Assembly: GCA_038243395.1 (NCBI GenBank) | Contig: JBBSRC010000058.1 | Coordinates: 1 to 28,504 of the forward strand | Source: Gelidibacter sp038243395 | Lineage (GTDB): Bacteria > Bacteroidota > Bacteroidia > Flavobacteriales > Flavobacteriaceae | Length of the DNA: 28,504 nt | Direction of reading: 5' to 3' | Shown: positions 9,105 to 16,197 of the stretch, in pieces | How positions within the stretch are numbered: the stretch's first letter is position 1 | Layout: each line of letters starts with the position of its first letter | Notes under the pieces: generated by a model | Told to the model about the DNA's origin: nothing | Databases searched by the model: none | Seen by the model: only the letters and a program-made list of their open reading frames with translations | Translations under genes and position numbers: made by a program

Positions 9105-9263
9105 ATGTCAACCTACAAATGTCTAAAGTGTGGCATCATTAAAGACGACACCGTAAATTCTCAGTTAAATACTAGCATAACCTGCACTACTTCAGAGAGT
9201 AATTCTGAGGTGTTATTCCATAGTTGGGAGAAAACTTCGGAGGAGGATTTGGCGGGGAATTAA
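9105..9263 (+). CDS. Small zinc-ribbon-like protein
   Basis: A 52-aa open frame from ATG to TAA. It begins MSTYKCLKCG, a CxxC knuckle, with one further Cys at residue 27 and a HSWEK segment at 39-43. This resembles short uncharacterised zinc-ribbon proteins with a CxxCG start and a closing HxW motif. The second knuckle here is reduced to a single Cys, so a full four-Cys site is not visible; His39 might complete it. It has a -7 box (TACCTTTG, 9060-9067) and a dyad just upstream, which supports expression. Function unknown; it could also be a decaying member of the family. Confidence 0.55.
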   Translation: MSTYKCLKCGIIKDDTVNSQLNTSITCTTSESNSEVLFHSWEKTSEEDLAGN

Positions 9264-9277
9264 TTTATTCTTAATCT

Positions 9278-9290
9278 GACATGTTTTGTC
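9278..9290. promoter_or_regulatory. GACA-N5-TGTC dyad before small membrane protein gene
   Basis: GACA-TGTTT-TGTC, 51 nt before the ATG at 9342. The same architecture (GACA-CATTT-TGTC) stands 56 nt before the ATG at 9105, suggesting a shared regulator. Inference only. Confidence 0.35.
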
Positions 9291-9341
9291 TTATTATTAT
9301 TATTATTTAGGCCTAGAATTTAAATTAAAATTAAAATACAG

Positions 9342-9590
9342 ATGAATACTACTTTACAAATTGATGAAAGAAAAAGAGCTAGAGATGAAGCTATACAAGA
9401 CATGAAAATGTATTTAGCTAATGACTGGCAATTGAAAGAAGAAACACCAGAATATTTTTTATTGACAAGAAATGAATCTTCTACCATAGGTCATATTCTT
9501 ATTGCATTTTTCACTATTTGGTGGACATTTGGAATAGCTAATTTAATATATTATTTTGCTAAAAAGAAAAATAAAAAAATCATAAAATAA
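9342..9590 (+). CDS. Small membrane protein of unknown function
   Basis: 82 aa. The N-terminal 35 residues are charged and helical (ERKRARDEAIQDMKMYL), then comes a short YFLLTRNES strand-like piece, then one long hydrophobic segment at about 50-72 (HILIAFFTIWWTFGIANLIYYF) and a strongly basic tail of lysines. The layout suggests a cytosolic N-terminal domain on a membrane anchor or a tight helical hairpin. It follows the zinc-ribbon gene by 78 bp and has its own upstream dyad. I do not recognise a characterised family. Confidence 0.65.
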   Translation: MNTTLQIDERKRARDEAIQDMKMYLANDWQLKEETPEYFLLTRNESSTIGHILIAFFTIWWTFGIANLIYYFAKKKNKKIIK

Positions 9591-9604
9591 ATACACGGAG
9601 GTTG

Positions 9605-10470
9605 AACAAAGTAAGCAACGCACAAAATTTAAATTTATAGAGAGAATATCGCAAGATGTTTTTAAATATATTTTTAAATTGGTTGAAAAACTTTATGGGT
9701 TTAAGCTTAAAAAAGATGTATGGAATAGAGATTTCGACCTAAAAAGGGACTTAAGCTTATTTCTTTTTTCCTTAAATAAAAAACATAAATTTTTAGTGAA
9801 CCTCGGTTTTAAAATATATAACGTAAAAACCAAAGGGCTATAAATTAGAAATAGAAAACACCGATGAGTTTTCTTTCTTAACCAATCTCTTCAAACGGAT
9901 TGCTTTATCCAATTTGCTAAACAAAAGCATCACTTTGGAGAAAGAAACACATAAATATTTATCGTTGGAGGAAACCAGTCTGGTTAAGAATTTTCAATAT
10001 TTCGATATTATTTTAGAAGCTATTAAAAATAGAAAAGAAATTAGTTTTCAGCACACCAGCTTTTTTCATACCGATAGAAAAGAGCCCAAAATCCATACTA
10101 TAAAACCGCATTTACTTAAAGAATCAAAACAGATGGTATGTTGTAGGAGAAAGCAATGTGGGTTTTCGGGCGTTCGGTCCTGATAGACTCGCAGAATTAT
10201 AGGTTTTGGATAACAAACCTTTTAAAAACAAAACCGAAGAAGATAACGATAACTATCCCAGACTGTTGGCTTGAATTTCAGTGATCATAAACCTACTCAG
10301 ATGGTATTTCGTTTTCATGCCAGCCAAAAACCTTATTTAGAATCTTTGAAACTACATCGCTCACAAGAAAAAGTAGGAGATGTTTTGGACGGTTTTTATA
10401 CCATTAAATTATTTGTGAGTTATAATTTTGAACTTAAGTAGCAGTTATTGAAATCTGGAAGCTTGGTTTA
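9605..10470 (+). pseudogene. Decayed WYL-domain regulator
   Basis: Remnant of a second WYL regulator, readable only by changing frame. Early part: KLYGFKL and FDLKRDL-like residues around 9690-9760. Middle: one extra G near 9838 separates the earlier frame from KLEIENTDEFSFLTNLFKR and then IALSNLLNKSITLEKETH, continuing in the frame open at 9914-10183. Near 10130 the frame must shift again to give RWYVVGESNVGFRAFGPDRL, the WYL core, then a TAG at about 10192. The end reads VFRFHASQKPYLESLKLHRS and GFYTIKLFVSYNFELK, the usual WYL C-terminal extension, closed by further stops. At least two frameshifts and several stops make it non-functional. It lies just outside the integrative element, so insertion did not break it. 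Confidence 0.75.
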
Positions 10471-10475
10471 GAAAC

Positions 10476-10512
10476 AATAAAAAAAGGCTCCAACATTTCT
10501 GTTGGAGCCTTT
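10476..10512 (-). terminator. Displaced native terminator of tRNA-Leu
   Basis: Perfect 13-bp stem AAAGGCTCCAACA / TGTTGGAGCCTTT with a TTTC loop, followed on the minus strand by a T-rich tract (A-run at 10479-10485 on plus). It stands 3 nt from the left att repeat, which is a copy of the tRNA 3' end, so before insertion it would have ended the tRNA-Leu transcript. It may also end plus-strand reading, though the plus T tract is short. Confidence 0.75.
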
Positions 10513-10515
10513 GCA

Positions 10516-10536
10516 GTACTCAAGGCGGGAATCGAA
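10516..10536. repeat. Left attachment site (att core copy)
   Basis: 21 bp identical to 21686-21706, starting GTACTCAAGGCGGGA. It matches the 3' end of tRNA-Leu from the T-loop to one base past the discriminator, with no other tRNA sequence beside it, so it is a detached tRNA end fragment. Confidence 0.88.
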
Positions 10537-10665
10537 ACTGTCCATTTCTTTAAATTCAATTAATGTCTTTAAACATCTTGAAACCTCTGTTTCCATTGGT
10601 TTTTTGTAAAATACAGAAAATGACATAATCTAAAGAAATTGAACGAAATTGAATATTCGGGATGT

Positions 10666-10690
10666 TTACCGTACAGATACCGTACAGATT
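10666..10690. repeat. Left arm-type integrase-binding repeat
   Basis: 25 bp with two tandem copies of ACCGTACAGAT. It differs at one base from 21607-21631 at the other end of the element. Sites repeated inside both ends, away from the core, are typical arm sites of tyrosine recombinases. It lies just upstream of the integrase -7 box, so binding here could repress the integrase. Confidence 0.7.
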
Positions 10691-10693
10691 TTA

Positions 10694-10701
10694 TATATTT
10701 G
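10694..10701 (+). promoter_or_regulatory. Integrase -7 box
   Basis: TATATTTG, matching TAnnTTTG, 19 nt before the integrase ATG. The arm-type repeat ends 3 nt upstream and would cover the -33 region, where no TTG is seen. Confidence 0.6.
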
Positions 10702-10720
10702 AACTGTTCAATTAAAAATT

Positions 10721-12052
10721 ATGGCAACAGTTAACTATTACTACCGTTCGGTAAAGGATAAAGCACCTCTTACATTACGTTTTCTTTACAGAGATGAAGA
10801 TAAAACGGATATTGTTTTAAACTCTAAAATCAAATTAGAGGTTACCAGTGACTATTGGAAAAACAAAGACAATAGAAAAGCAGATGGAACTATCAAAAAT
10901 CAAAAGATTGAGATTGACAAAGAACTCAATAAAATTGAAGCATATTTATTGGATGCTTTTAATAATGATTTTGAAATTTTGGCAATAGATGGCGAATGGT
11001 TAAAAAGAACTCTTGATAGATATTACAATCCTAAACAATTAGACCCCAAAGCCTATAATCTTAAATACTGGATTGATTACATAATTGATAATGCTCACAA
11101 TGTAGAGAATGCAAAAGGAACGGTTGGTTTATCTCCCAATACGATTAAAGGTTATAAAGATTTAAAAAACGTAATCAACAGATATCAAGATTTAGAAACC
11201 ACTAAAATAATTAGTTTAGATGCTGATTGGTTTAATGATTTTTTTGAATGGTTAAAAACTGATCAGAAGTATGCCTTTAATACCGCAGTTAAAAAAATAT
11301 CAATTCTTAAAACCGTTATTAACAAATCGAGTAGTAAGATTGAGATAGCCAACGACCTGCATACATCACAAATAAAGAGCGTTAATACTTATGAAGAGGA
11401 CACCGATGTAATAACGTTATCGTTTGAAGATTTACAAAAGATACAAGATTGTAAACTTGAGAGCGAAGCACTTATAAACGCACGTAAATGGTTACTGCTG
11501 GCGTGTTATACTGGCCAACGTGGCGAAGATTTGACCAATCGAGTAATTCAAGAAAATTTTAAGCCTCATGGTGAAGGATATAAGATTGAGATCAAGCAAA
11601 ACAAAGTATCTAAGAAAGTGGTTATTCCAGTTCTGCCTGTTACCAAAGAAATCTACGAAAATGGATTACCATACAAATTAAGTACGCAAAAACTAAATGT
11701 ACACTTCAAAGAGGTTTGCAGACTTGCGGGAATAGATGAACCGATTTTAGGTAAGATTATAAATAAAAAGACCAACAGAAACGAAAAGAAGGTAAGACCA
11801 AAATATAAGTATATTTCTACTCATACAGGCAGACGTTCCTTTGCATCAAATCACTTTGACAAAATGCCACACCAAAGCATCATGAAGGTTACTGGCCACA
11901 CTAAATACAGTACATTCTTAAAGTACGTTCAAAAGGATAGCGAAGAACATTTAGATACCTTCAACGAGTATTACAAACTATTGGAAGAAAAGAAAAAGGC
12001 TAAGGATAAGCCGACTTTAACCGTTATCAAAAACGTATCAAATCAAAATTAG
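10721..12052 (+). CDS. Tyrosine recombinase/integrase
   Basis: Site-specific recombinase expected to insert and excise the element at tRNA-Leu. The 443 aa have an N-terminal arm-binding region (about 1-100), a SAM-like core-binding domain (about 110-205) and a C-terminal catalytic domain (about 235-420). Catalytic residues visible are Arg267 (CYTGQRGEDL), the beta-hairpin Lys region (KQNKVSKKVVIPVLP), His368-x-x-Arg371 (HTGRRSFAS), His393 (TGHTKYST) and nucleophile Tyr402 (FLKYVQ). All six expected positions look intact. The start is supported by the -7 box. It sits next to the attachment site far from the tRNA and reads into the element. The tail is lysine-rich. Confidence 0.95.
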   Translation: MATVNYYYRSVKDKAPLTLRFLYRDEDKTDIVLNSKIKLEVTSDYWKNKDNRKADGTIKNQKIEIDKELNKIEAYLLDAFNNDFEILAIDGEWLKRTLDRYYNPKQLDPKAYNLKYWIDYIIDNAHNVENAKGTVGLSPNTIKGYKDLKNVINRYQDLETTKIISLDADWFNDFFEWLKTDQKYAFNTAVKKISILKTVINKSSSKIEIANDLHTSQIKSVNTYEEDTDVITLSFEDLQKIQDCKLESEALINARKWLLLACYTGQRGEDLTNRVIQENFKPHGEGYKIEIKQNKVSKKVVIPVLPVTKEIYENGLPYKLSTQKLNVHFKEVCRLAGIDEPILGKIINKKTNRNEKKVRPKYKYISTHTGRRSFASNHFDKMPHQSIMKVTGHTKYSTFLKYVQKDSEEHLDTFNEYYKLLEEKKKAKDKPTLTVIKNVSNQN

Positions 12053-12137
12053 TAACGAACTTACCATATACGGGTAACTTAAAAATATAACTAACTGATA
12101 ACAACAAGACTAACCCTAAAAACACAAATTAAAAAAA

Positions 12138-12150
12138 TAGTTTTGTATCA
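12138..12150 (+). promoter_or_regulatory. -7 box of the 300-aa gene
   Basis: TAGTTTTG (TAnnTTTG consensus) running into TATCA, 20 nt before the ATG at 12171. The TTTGTATCA part recurs at 13143-13151 before the excisionase gene, so the two may share control. Confidence 0.5.
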
Positions 12151-12170
12151 CGTTCAATGATTTTAAATAA

Positions 12171-13073
12171 ATGGCAAATTTAGATACCTTTAATATTCAT
12201 GATTTTTCTGTCGAATACACTGACCGGGAATGTTTTGCACTGATTAGACATTTCGTTAGAAGTGAAGAATATGTTACTTCTCAAAAAACACTTTTTATTA
12301 GTGACATAATACAGCACATCACGAATGATACGTTATTAAATTCTACAATTGAATTATTAAAAATCGGCACATGGTTCGAATCAGAGGCATCTATTCAGTC
12401 CCTCTTGAATTTTATTAAAGAAAATTACAGCGCAAATGATAGAACAAGGTTAACTGCAATTACATACTCTGCTTTACTTACATACGAAGTTTATATGAAG
12501 TATTGGGCTGAATTATCCAACTCTGATAAACCCAAATTAATAATTAACATCAAAGACCGAAACATTGAGCATAATGTTTCCACTATCGGAAAAGACATTC
12601 GAATATCAGGAACACAAAATTTTATTGGCAGGATTATTTCGCCATTATCTCCAAGTGAGCAAAAAGCAGAATATTGCAAGTTGATTAATGCAATGGCAGA
12701 TATGGATTTTGACCACCAGACTAGAAATTTCAAACGTGACATAAAATATTTGACTAGAAGGAAAGAAAATATTGTTGATCAAGAACTAAATGAGAAACCT
12801 AGCAACCCACATAATCGAATATTTAGCAGTGATTTCGCGTATATTTTTTTTCAACGATTAAAGGACACCGTAAAGAATCCATTGGCCGACTATAGTTTCA
12901 TATATTGCAAAATGCTTGAAGATGGGCTTATATTTAATAGGGTGGGAGATAGCGAATTCCGTGAATGGTTGAGTTCAAATTATGAAGTTGAAATTGATAA
13001 AACTAAACAACTGTATCTCTGTACTACTGATTTAAAAGAGCAACTATATTCAACTATAAAGGAGGGAATTTAG
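12171..13073 (+). CDS. Uncharacterised element protein (300 aa)
   Basis: Soluble-looking protein with no signal peptide or membrane helix. I recognise no catalytic motif. The middle (about 180-205) is rich in Arg/Lys (NFKRDIKYLTRRKE), which could contact nucleic acid. The C-terminal third (about 215-295) has a compact helical look with HNRIFSSDFAYIFFQRL and DYSFIYCKMLEDGLIF, then REWLSSNYEVEI. I have an impression that similar C-terminal segments occur in other Bacteroidota mobile-element proteins next to integrases, but cannot verify it. It has its own -7 box and lies between the integrase and excisionase genes, so a regulatory or maintenance role for the element is the likeliest reading. 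No terminator is visible after it. Confidence 0.7.
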   Translation: MANLDTFNIHDFSVEYTDRECFALIRHFVRSEEYVTSQKTLFISDIIQHITNDTLLNSTIELLKIGTWFESEASIQSLLNFIKENYSANDRTRLTAITYSALLTYEVYMKYWAELSNSDKPKLIINIKDRNIEHNVSTIGKDIRISGTQNFIGRIISPLSPSEQKAEYCKLINAMADMDFDHQTRNFKRDIKYLTRRKENIVDQELNEKPSNPHNRIFSSDFAYIFFQRLKDTVKNPLADYSFIYCKMLEDGLIFNRVGDSEFREWLSSNYEVEIDKTKQLYLCTTDLKEQLYSTIKEGI

Positions 13074-13174
13074 TAACGGTAAATCGACCGTACCCGGAAT
13101 ACTACAATTTCGTACCCACTTAGGTTTACTCACTTATAGAAGTTTGTATCAAATTAATTATAACAAATTAAAAG

Positions 13175-13444
13175 ATGCAGACTATTCAAATTTCATTACC
13201 TGAGAATGTTATTAAAGACCTTGAAGGAATTAAGCACCAATTAGCAGATTTAAAAAAGAACTTCCAACCCAAAGAGCCTACGGAATTTTTGACACGTCAA
13301 GATGTTGCCAAAATGCTTTCAGTTGATTTGTCAACAGTTCACAACTGGACAAAGAAAGGAATCTTAACCGCAAACCAGATCGGAGGTCGTGTCTACTATA
13401 TTCGTAAACAAGTCGAAAATTCATTAATCAAATTAAACAAATAA
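13175..13444 (+). CDS. Excisionase-like helix-turn-helix protein
   Basis: 89-aa DNA-binding protein of the MerR-like/excisionase HTH type. Residues 1-35 form a charged coiled region (ENVIKDLEGIKHQLADLKK), and 37-85 hold the HTH and wing: FLTRQDVAKMLSVDLSTVHNW, then KKGILTANQIGGRVYYIRKQVE. This layout is common in Bacteroidota integrative elements, where it serves as directionality factor or as activator of element genes. It is followed after only 7 nt by the 139-aa gene, so both form one operon ending at the hairpin at 13887-13912. A role in excision is inferred from family and position. Confidence 0.85.
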   Translation: MQTIQISLPENVIKDLEGIKHQLADLKKNFQPKEPTEFLTRQDVAKMLSVDLSTVHNWTKKGILTANQIGGRVYYIRKQVENSLIKLNK

Positions 13445-13451
13445 TTAGGTT

Positions 13452-13871
13452 ATGAATACGGCAACTAAACCAATCGTTTTAATATACGATGCAACGAACT
13501 TAGGTAAGTTTAAAAGCACTACCCATTACGAACTAAAAGAAGTCATTAACGGCACTCTTAACGATACCGATTTAACGGAATTACTAAATCTTAGTGTTGA
13601 TCGTGAATGTGCAAAATCTTCGCCTATCTATTGGCTACAAGTCCGCCAGAATAACAAATGGCAGAAACCCCGCTTAACAGGTTTGTTCAAAACAGAAACA
13701 CAAAATATTTACAAAGGCGACACGCAAAAAGGCAGGAACAAATTAGTGTTTGTATTTTCTGATATAATGCAGACTTTAACGGTTTACTACTTCAAGAACT
13801 CAAACTATCCACACTTCTACAAAGATGATTTGAGCCGTTTTAAGCAAGTTCTACACAATATCAATCTATAA
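13452..13871 (+). CDS. Uncharacterised element protein (139 aa)
   Basis: Starts 7 nt after the excisionase-like gene and lies 89 bp before the replication initiator, with a terminator in between. No signal peptide or membrane segment. The centre has WLQVRQNNKWQKPRLTGLFKTE, then YKGD and a C-terminal LTVYYFKNSNYPHFYKDD. The alternation of aromatic and basic residues suggests a small beta-rich, possibly nucleic-acid-binding fold. I do not recognise a family. Its position between xis-like and rep genes suggests a function in replication control or single-stranded DNA handling, which is only inference. Confidence 0.7.
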   Translation: MNTATKPIVLIYDATNLGKFKSTTHYELKEVINGTLNDTDLTELLNLSVDRECAKSSPIYWLQVRQNNKWQKPRLTGLFKTETQNIYKGDTQKGRNKLVFVFSDIMQTLTVYYFKNSNYPHFYKDDLSRFKQVLHNINL

Positions 13872-13886
13872 CTATAAGACAAGAAA

Positions 13887-13912
13887 AAAGGCGGACTATA
13901 AAGACCGCCTTT
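13887..13912 (+). terminator. Hairpin terminator after the xis operon
   Basis: 8-bp stem AAAGGCGG / CCGCCTTT with a 10-nt loop, preceded by A-rich and followed by TTTAATT. It stands 15 nt after the stop of the 139-aa gene and before the replication gene. Confidence 0.7.
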
Positions 13913-13960
13913 AATTGTTCAATGTTTAGGAATACGGCAACGTAAACCTATGATAAATAT

Positions 13961-14926
13961 ATGCATTTATTTGTGGTTGACTATACAAAATCAGATCTGA
14001 TCAATACCGACTTCGAACATATCGAAACGCATCCGCTATTGTATTTTGTGACAAGAAATGTTACAGAGGATGGTCAACTGATACCAATGGTAAAGAATGG
14101 CAAGAACATAACGGATGATAAAGGTAATATTAAGTATCAAGCCGTATTTAAGCAAGCGTTTTACAATGGTTTAGAGTTTAGAATATACGAACCAACAAAT
14201 ATCAATATAGACCGACGCATAACGATACAGGGTAGTTTACATAAGTATTGGAACAATGGCGCACATAATTTCAATGATTTTGGAATTGAGCAATTGAATG
14301 AAGTTCTAGCAGACTTAAAATCAAAGTTCAATATACTTCCAGAAAACTGCGTTTTAAAAGCCTTAGAAATAGGCGTCAACATAGAGCCTCCTTATAACAC
14401 AAAGACTATATTAAACCAATGCTTACTTCATAAAACAAGTAGGTTAGAATCGATCTTTACCAAAGATGAGGGTAACTATATTCAAAGCAAGTACCAACGA
14501 CATATAATCAAGATTTATGACAAGCGCACCCACTATAAAAACAAAGGTTTTACTATTAAAAATGAGATACTACGATTTGAAATAAAATATACTAAGATGA
14601 AGTTTCTTAATGAAAAGGGAATTTTTAGCCTCATGGATCTTTTAAATTATGGTTTGCACCACTTCCAAACGGATCTACTCAAAGAATGGGATAACGTTCT
14701 AATTTGTGATAATTCCATAATCAGCAAAACGAAATACAAAGACCAATACAACAATGCTAATTATTGGTTCGGTCTTAAATACGATAATTTCAAATATCAC
14801 AGAAGCAACCTAAAAAAATTGATGGTTAGACACCCAGACAATATCAAAAATAAGATTGCAGAATCGATTAAAAATAAGTGTTTAAATTTAACACCATTAC
14901 TACCTGAATTAACCCTTTATATATAG
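13961..14926 (+). CDS. Replication initiation protein, filamentous-phage gpII/plasmid type
   Basis: 321 aa resembling the Phage_CRI-type replication proteins of filamentous phages and small plasmids, which nick one strand for rolling-circle replication. Supporting segments are ITIQGSLHKYWNNGAHNFNDF (about residues 90-110), IIKIYDKRTHYKNKG (about 182-197) and EILRFEIKYTKMKFLNEKGI-SLMDLL (about 203-230), the three blocks I associate with this family. I cannot assign the catalytic Tyr with certainty. No phage structural gene accompanies it, so it may replicate an excised circle of the island. The stop codon lies inside a perfect hairpin (14909-14932). Alternative: a plasmid Rep of a related family. 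Confidence 0.72.
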   Translation: MHLFVVDYTKSDLINTDFEHIETHPLLYFVTRNVTEDGQLIPMVKNGKNITDDKGNIKYQAVFKQAFYNGLEFRIYEPTNINIDRRITIQGSLHKYWNNGAHNFNDFGIEQLNEVLADLKSKFNILPENCVLKALEIGVNIEPPYNTKTILNQCLLHKTSRLESIFTKDEGNYIQSKYQRHIIKIYDKRTHYKNKGFTIKNEILRFEIKYTKMKFLNEKGIFSLMDLLNYGLHHFQTDLLKEWDNVLICDNSIISKTKYKDQYNNANYWFGLKYDNFKYHRSNLKKLMVRHPDNIKNKIAESIKNKCLNLTPLLPELTLYI

Positions 14927-14932
14927 GGTTAA
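14909..14932 (+). terminator. Hairpin over the rep stop codon
   Basis: Perfect 8-bp inverted repeat TTAACCCT / AGGGTTAA with an 8-nt AT loop that contains part of the rep stop. It could be a terminator (no T tract follows, so weak) or a stem-loop of a replication origin next to rep. Confidence 0.4.
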
Positions 14933-15031
14933 AAACGGTAGTTTGCACTTCGTCAAATACGGATCAAAATAGGCGTTTCTGTAAGGTCAATAAATTAAAA
15001 TATTTCAATGCAAAAACATAATAATATTTAA

Positions 15032-15262
15032 TTGTCACATATTTGTTTGAGTAACTACCGTAAAATCGATAAGAATATTTTTAACGAGATTAAAAATAAA
15101 TACCTATCAAAATTTTGGCTTGATGCAAACCACGAAACCCAAATTAAAGAGATAGCACGTAACATTAGGTGTAAAAGTTCCAACAGAATGAAAAGCAGAA
15201 AACGAAAGTACAATCCTTTGCAGATGGAACTCTTTATTAGTCTACATCAATCTATTGCTTAA
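15032..15262 (+). CDS. Small basic ORF, doubtful
   Basis: Open for 76 codons from a TTG directly after an in-frame stop; no ATG before residue 53. Composition is basic, with KSSNRMKSRKRKYNPLQMEL toward the end. I do not recognise it. It may be a small element gene, or the C-terminal remnant of a longer protein, since no promoter or good start is visible. Confidence 0.3.
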   Translation: MSHICLSNYRKIDKNIFNEIKNKYLSKFWLDANHETQIKEIARNIRCKSSNRMKSRKRKYNPLQMELFISLHQSIA

Positions 15263-15810
15263 TGGAAAAACTTAATGGCTATGATCCTGTCACACAAAAA
15301 GAAGTCAAACATAAAAGCCAAAAATTTCATTAACAGAAACAGAACTTACACCCCATGCCCTAAATATTTCAAGTTTTCCTTTTTGGACTACCTTCGAATA
15401 TAAAGTGTATCACTCTACATACGGCGTCATACAGTTGATTTCATACAATCACTATGTTCACAAATTTACGATATGTTTGTTCTGAATGGATTAGATTAAT
15501 TGGACAAAATTCAAAACCGTCTCTTAAATAAATAGGAAGAAATAAAATTTGAATTTATAAACTGCCGTTCCAAATGATCTACATAATATGATTGTTTATT
15601 TTGATTCCTATTAAGCAAAGTTTGGAATTATATACCAATTATTGATAGAAAATAATACAAGAAAAAAACCACAATAATAATTTTTGCGAGCAATCTAATC
15701 TATAATAGAAAAGATTGGTTAAGTGCTCAATTTATGGAATAGAATAAGCAAATTAACCTTAATCCGAATTTCTCTATAAATAAAGAGAAATTATGGATTT
15801 TTCATATGTG
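15263..15810. other. AT-rich intergenic stretch between convergent loci
   Basis: About 550 bp with no gene I can support. It contains the perfect AT-rich inverted repeat AATTTCTCT / AGAGAAATT (15767-15792) and, overlapping the end of the next minus-strand gene, CATATGTG / CACATATG (15803-15826). Either may act as a terminator for the minus-strand operon. Confidence 0.4.
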
Positions 15811-16197
15811 TTACAATACACATATGGATGATCTCGCTAGGATACCTGGCTTACTTTCATCATCCTTTTCAAACCCTATAATAATTGAGTGAGCGATATT
15901 TGTCTTTTCTTTTCCATCTTGAATAAAACTAATAGGATTATAAATTATCTTCAAATCGGTTGATTTAACGGTTTTTCCTAAAATTGAGAAAAGGGTGAAT
16001 CTCACTACATCACCACAAGAATCTTGCGGAGTTGACAGGCTGCTCAAGTCAACAGAAAGTTGACCATCATCCTTCGGTCGTGGTGAAAATGCCCTAGAGG
16101 TTGGTCTACCGGTTTTATCTAGATATTTTTTATCGCTTCTATATATTCTTCGATAAAAAACTGCATTAACATCATCTATTTCATCACCATCTCTCAA
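15811..16197 (-). CDS. Third protein of TIGR04255 operon, uncharacterised
   Basis: The frame is open from 16284, which would overlap the previous gene by about 100 bp. A TTG at 16197 (followed by RDGDEIDDVN) gives a 14-bp overlap instead and a 128-aa protein; I prefer it, with moderate certainty. The start of the chain reads VFYRRIYRSD, then GRPTSRAFSPRPKDDGQLSV at about residues 29-48 and NIAHSIIIGF near 104. This recalls an uncharacterised family with an R-(Q/R)-I, S-x-AF-x-P-x-x-KD and LSV pattern followed by an H-x-x-I block. No function is known to me. It is the last gene of the operon, and its stop lies within a perfect 8-bp stem hairpin. Confidence 0.6.
   Translation of the reverse strand: MRDGDEIDDVNAVFYRRIYRSDKKYLDKTGRPTSRAFSPRPKDDGQLSVDLSSLSTPQDSCGDVVRFTLFSILGKTVKSTDLKIIYNPISFIQDGKEKTNIAHSIIIGFEKDDESKPGILARSSICVL

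Noticed and set aside
9914..10183. An independent 89-aa gene
   Set aside because: It is one frame of the decayed WYL regulator; its last residues are out of frame with the WYL core that follows.
10516..10560. A second tRNA at the left end of the island
   Set aside because: Only the 21-bp 3' end fragment matches; no acceptor 5' strand, D-arm or anticodon arm lies beside it.
15032..15262. A confident toxin or antitoxin gene after rep
   Set aside because: No ATG near the start, no recognisable toxin or antitoxin motif and no partner; listed only as a doubtful ORF.
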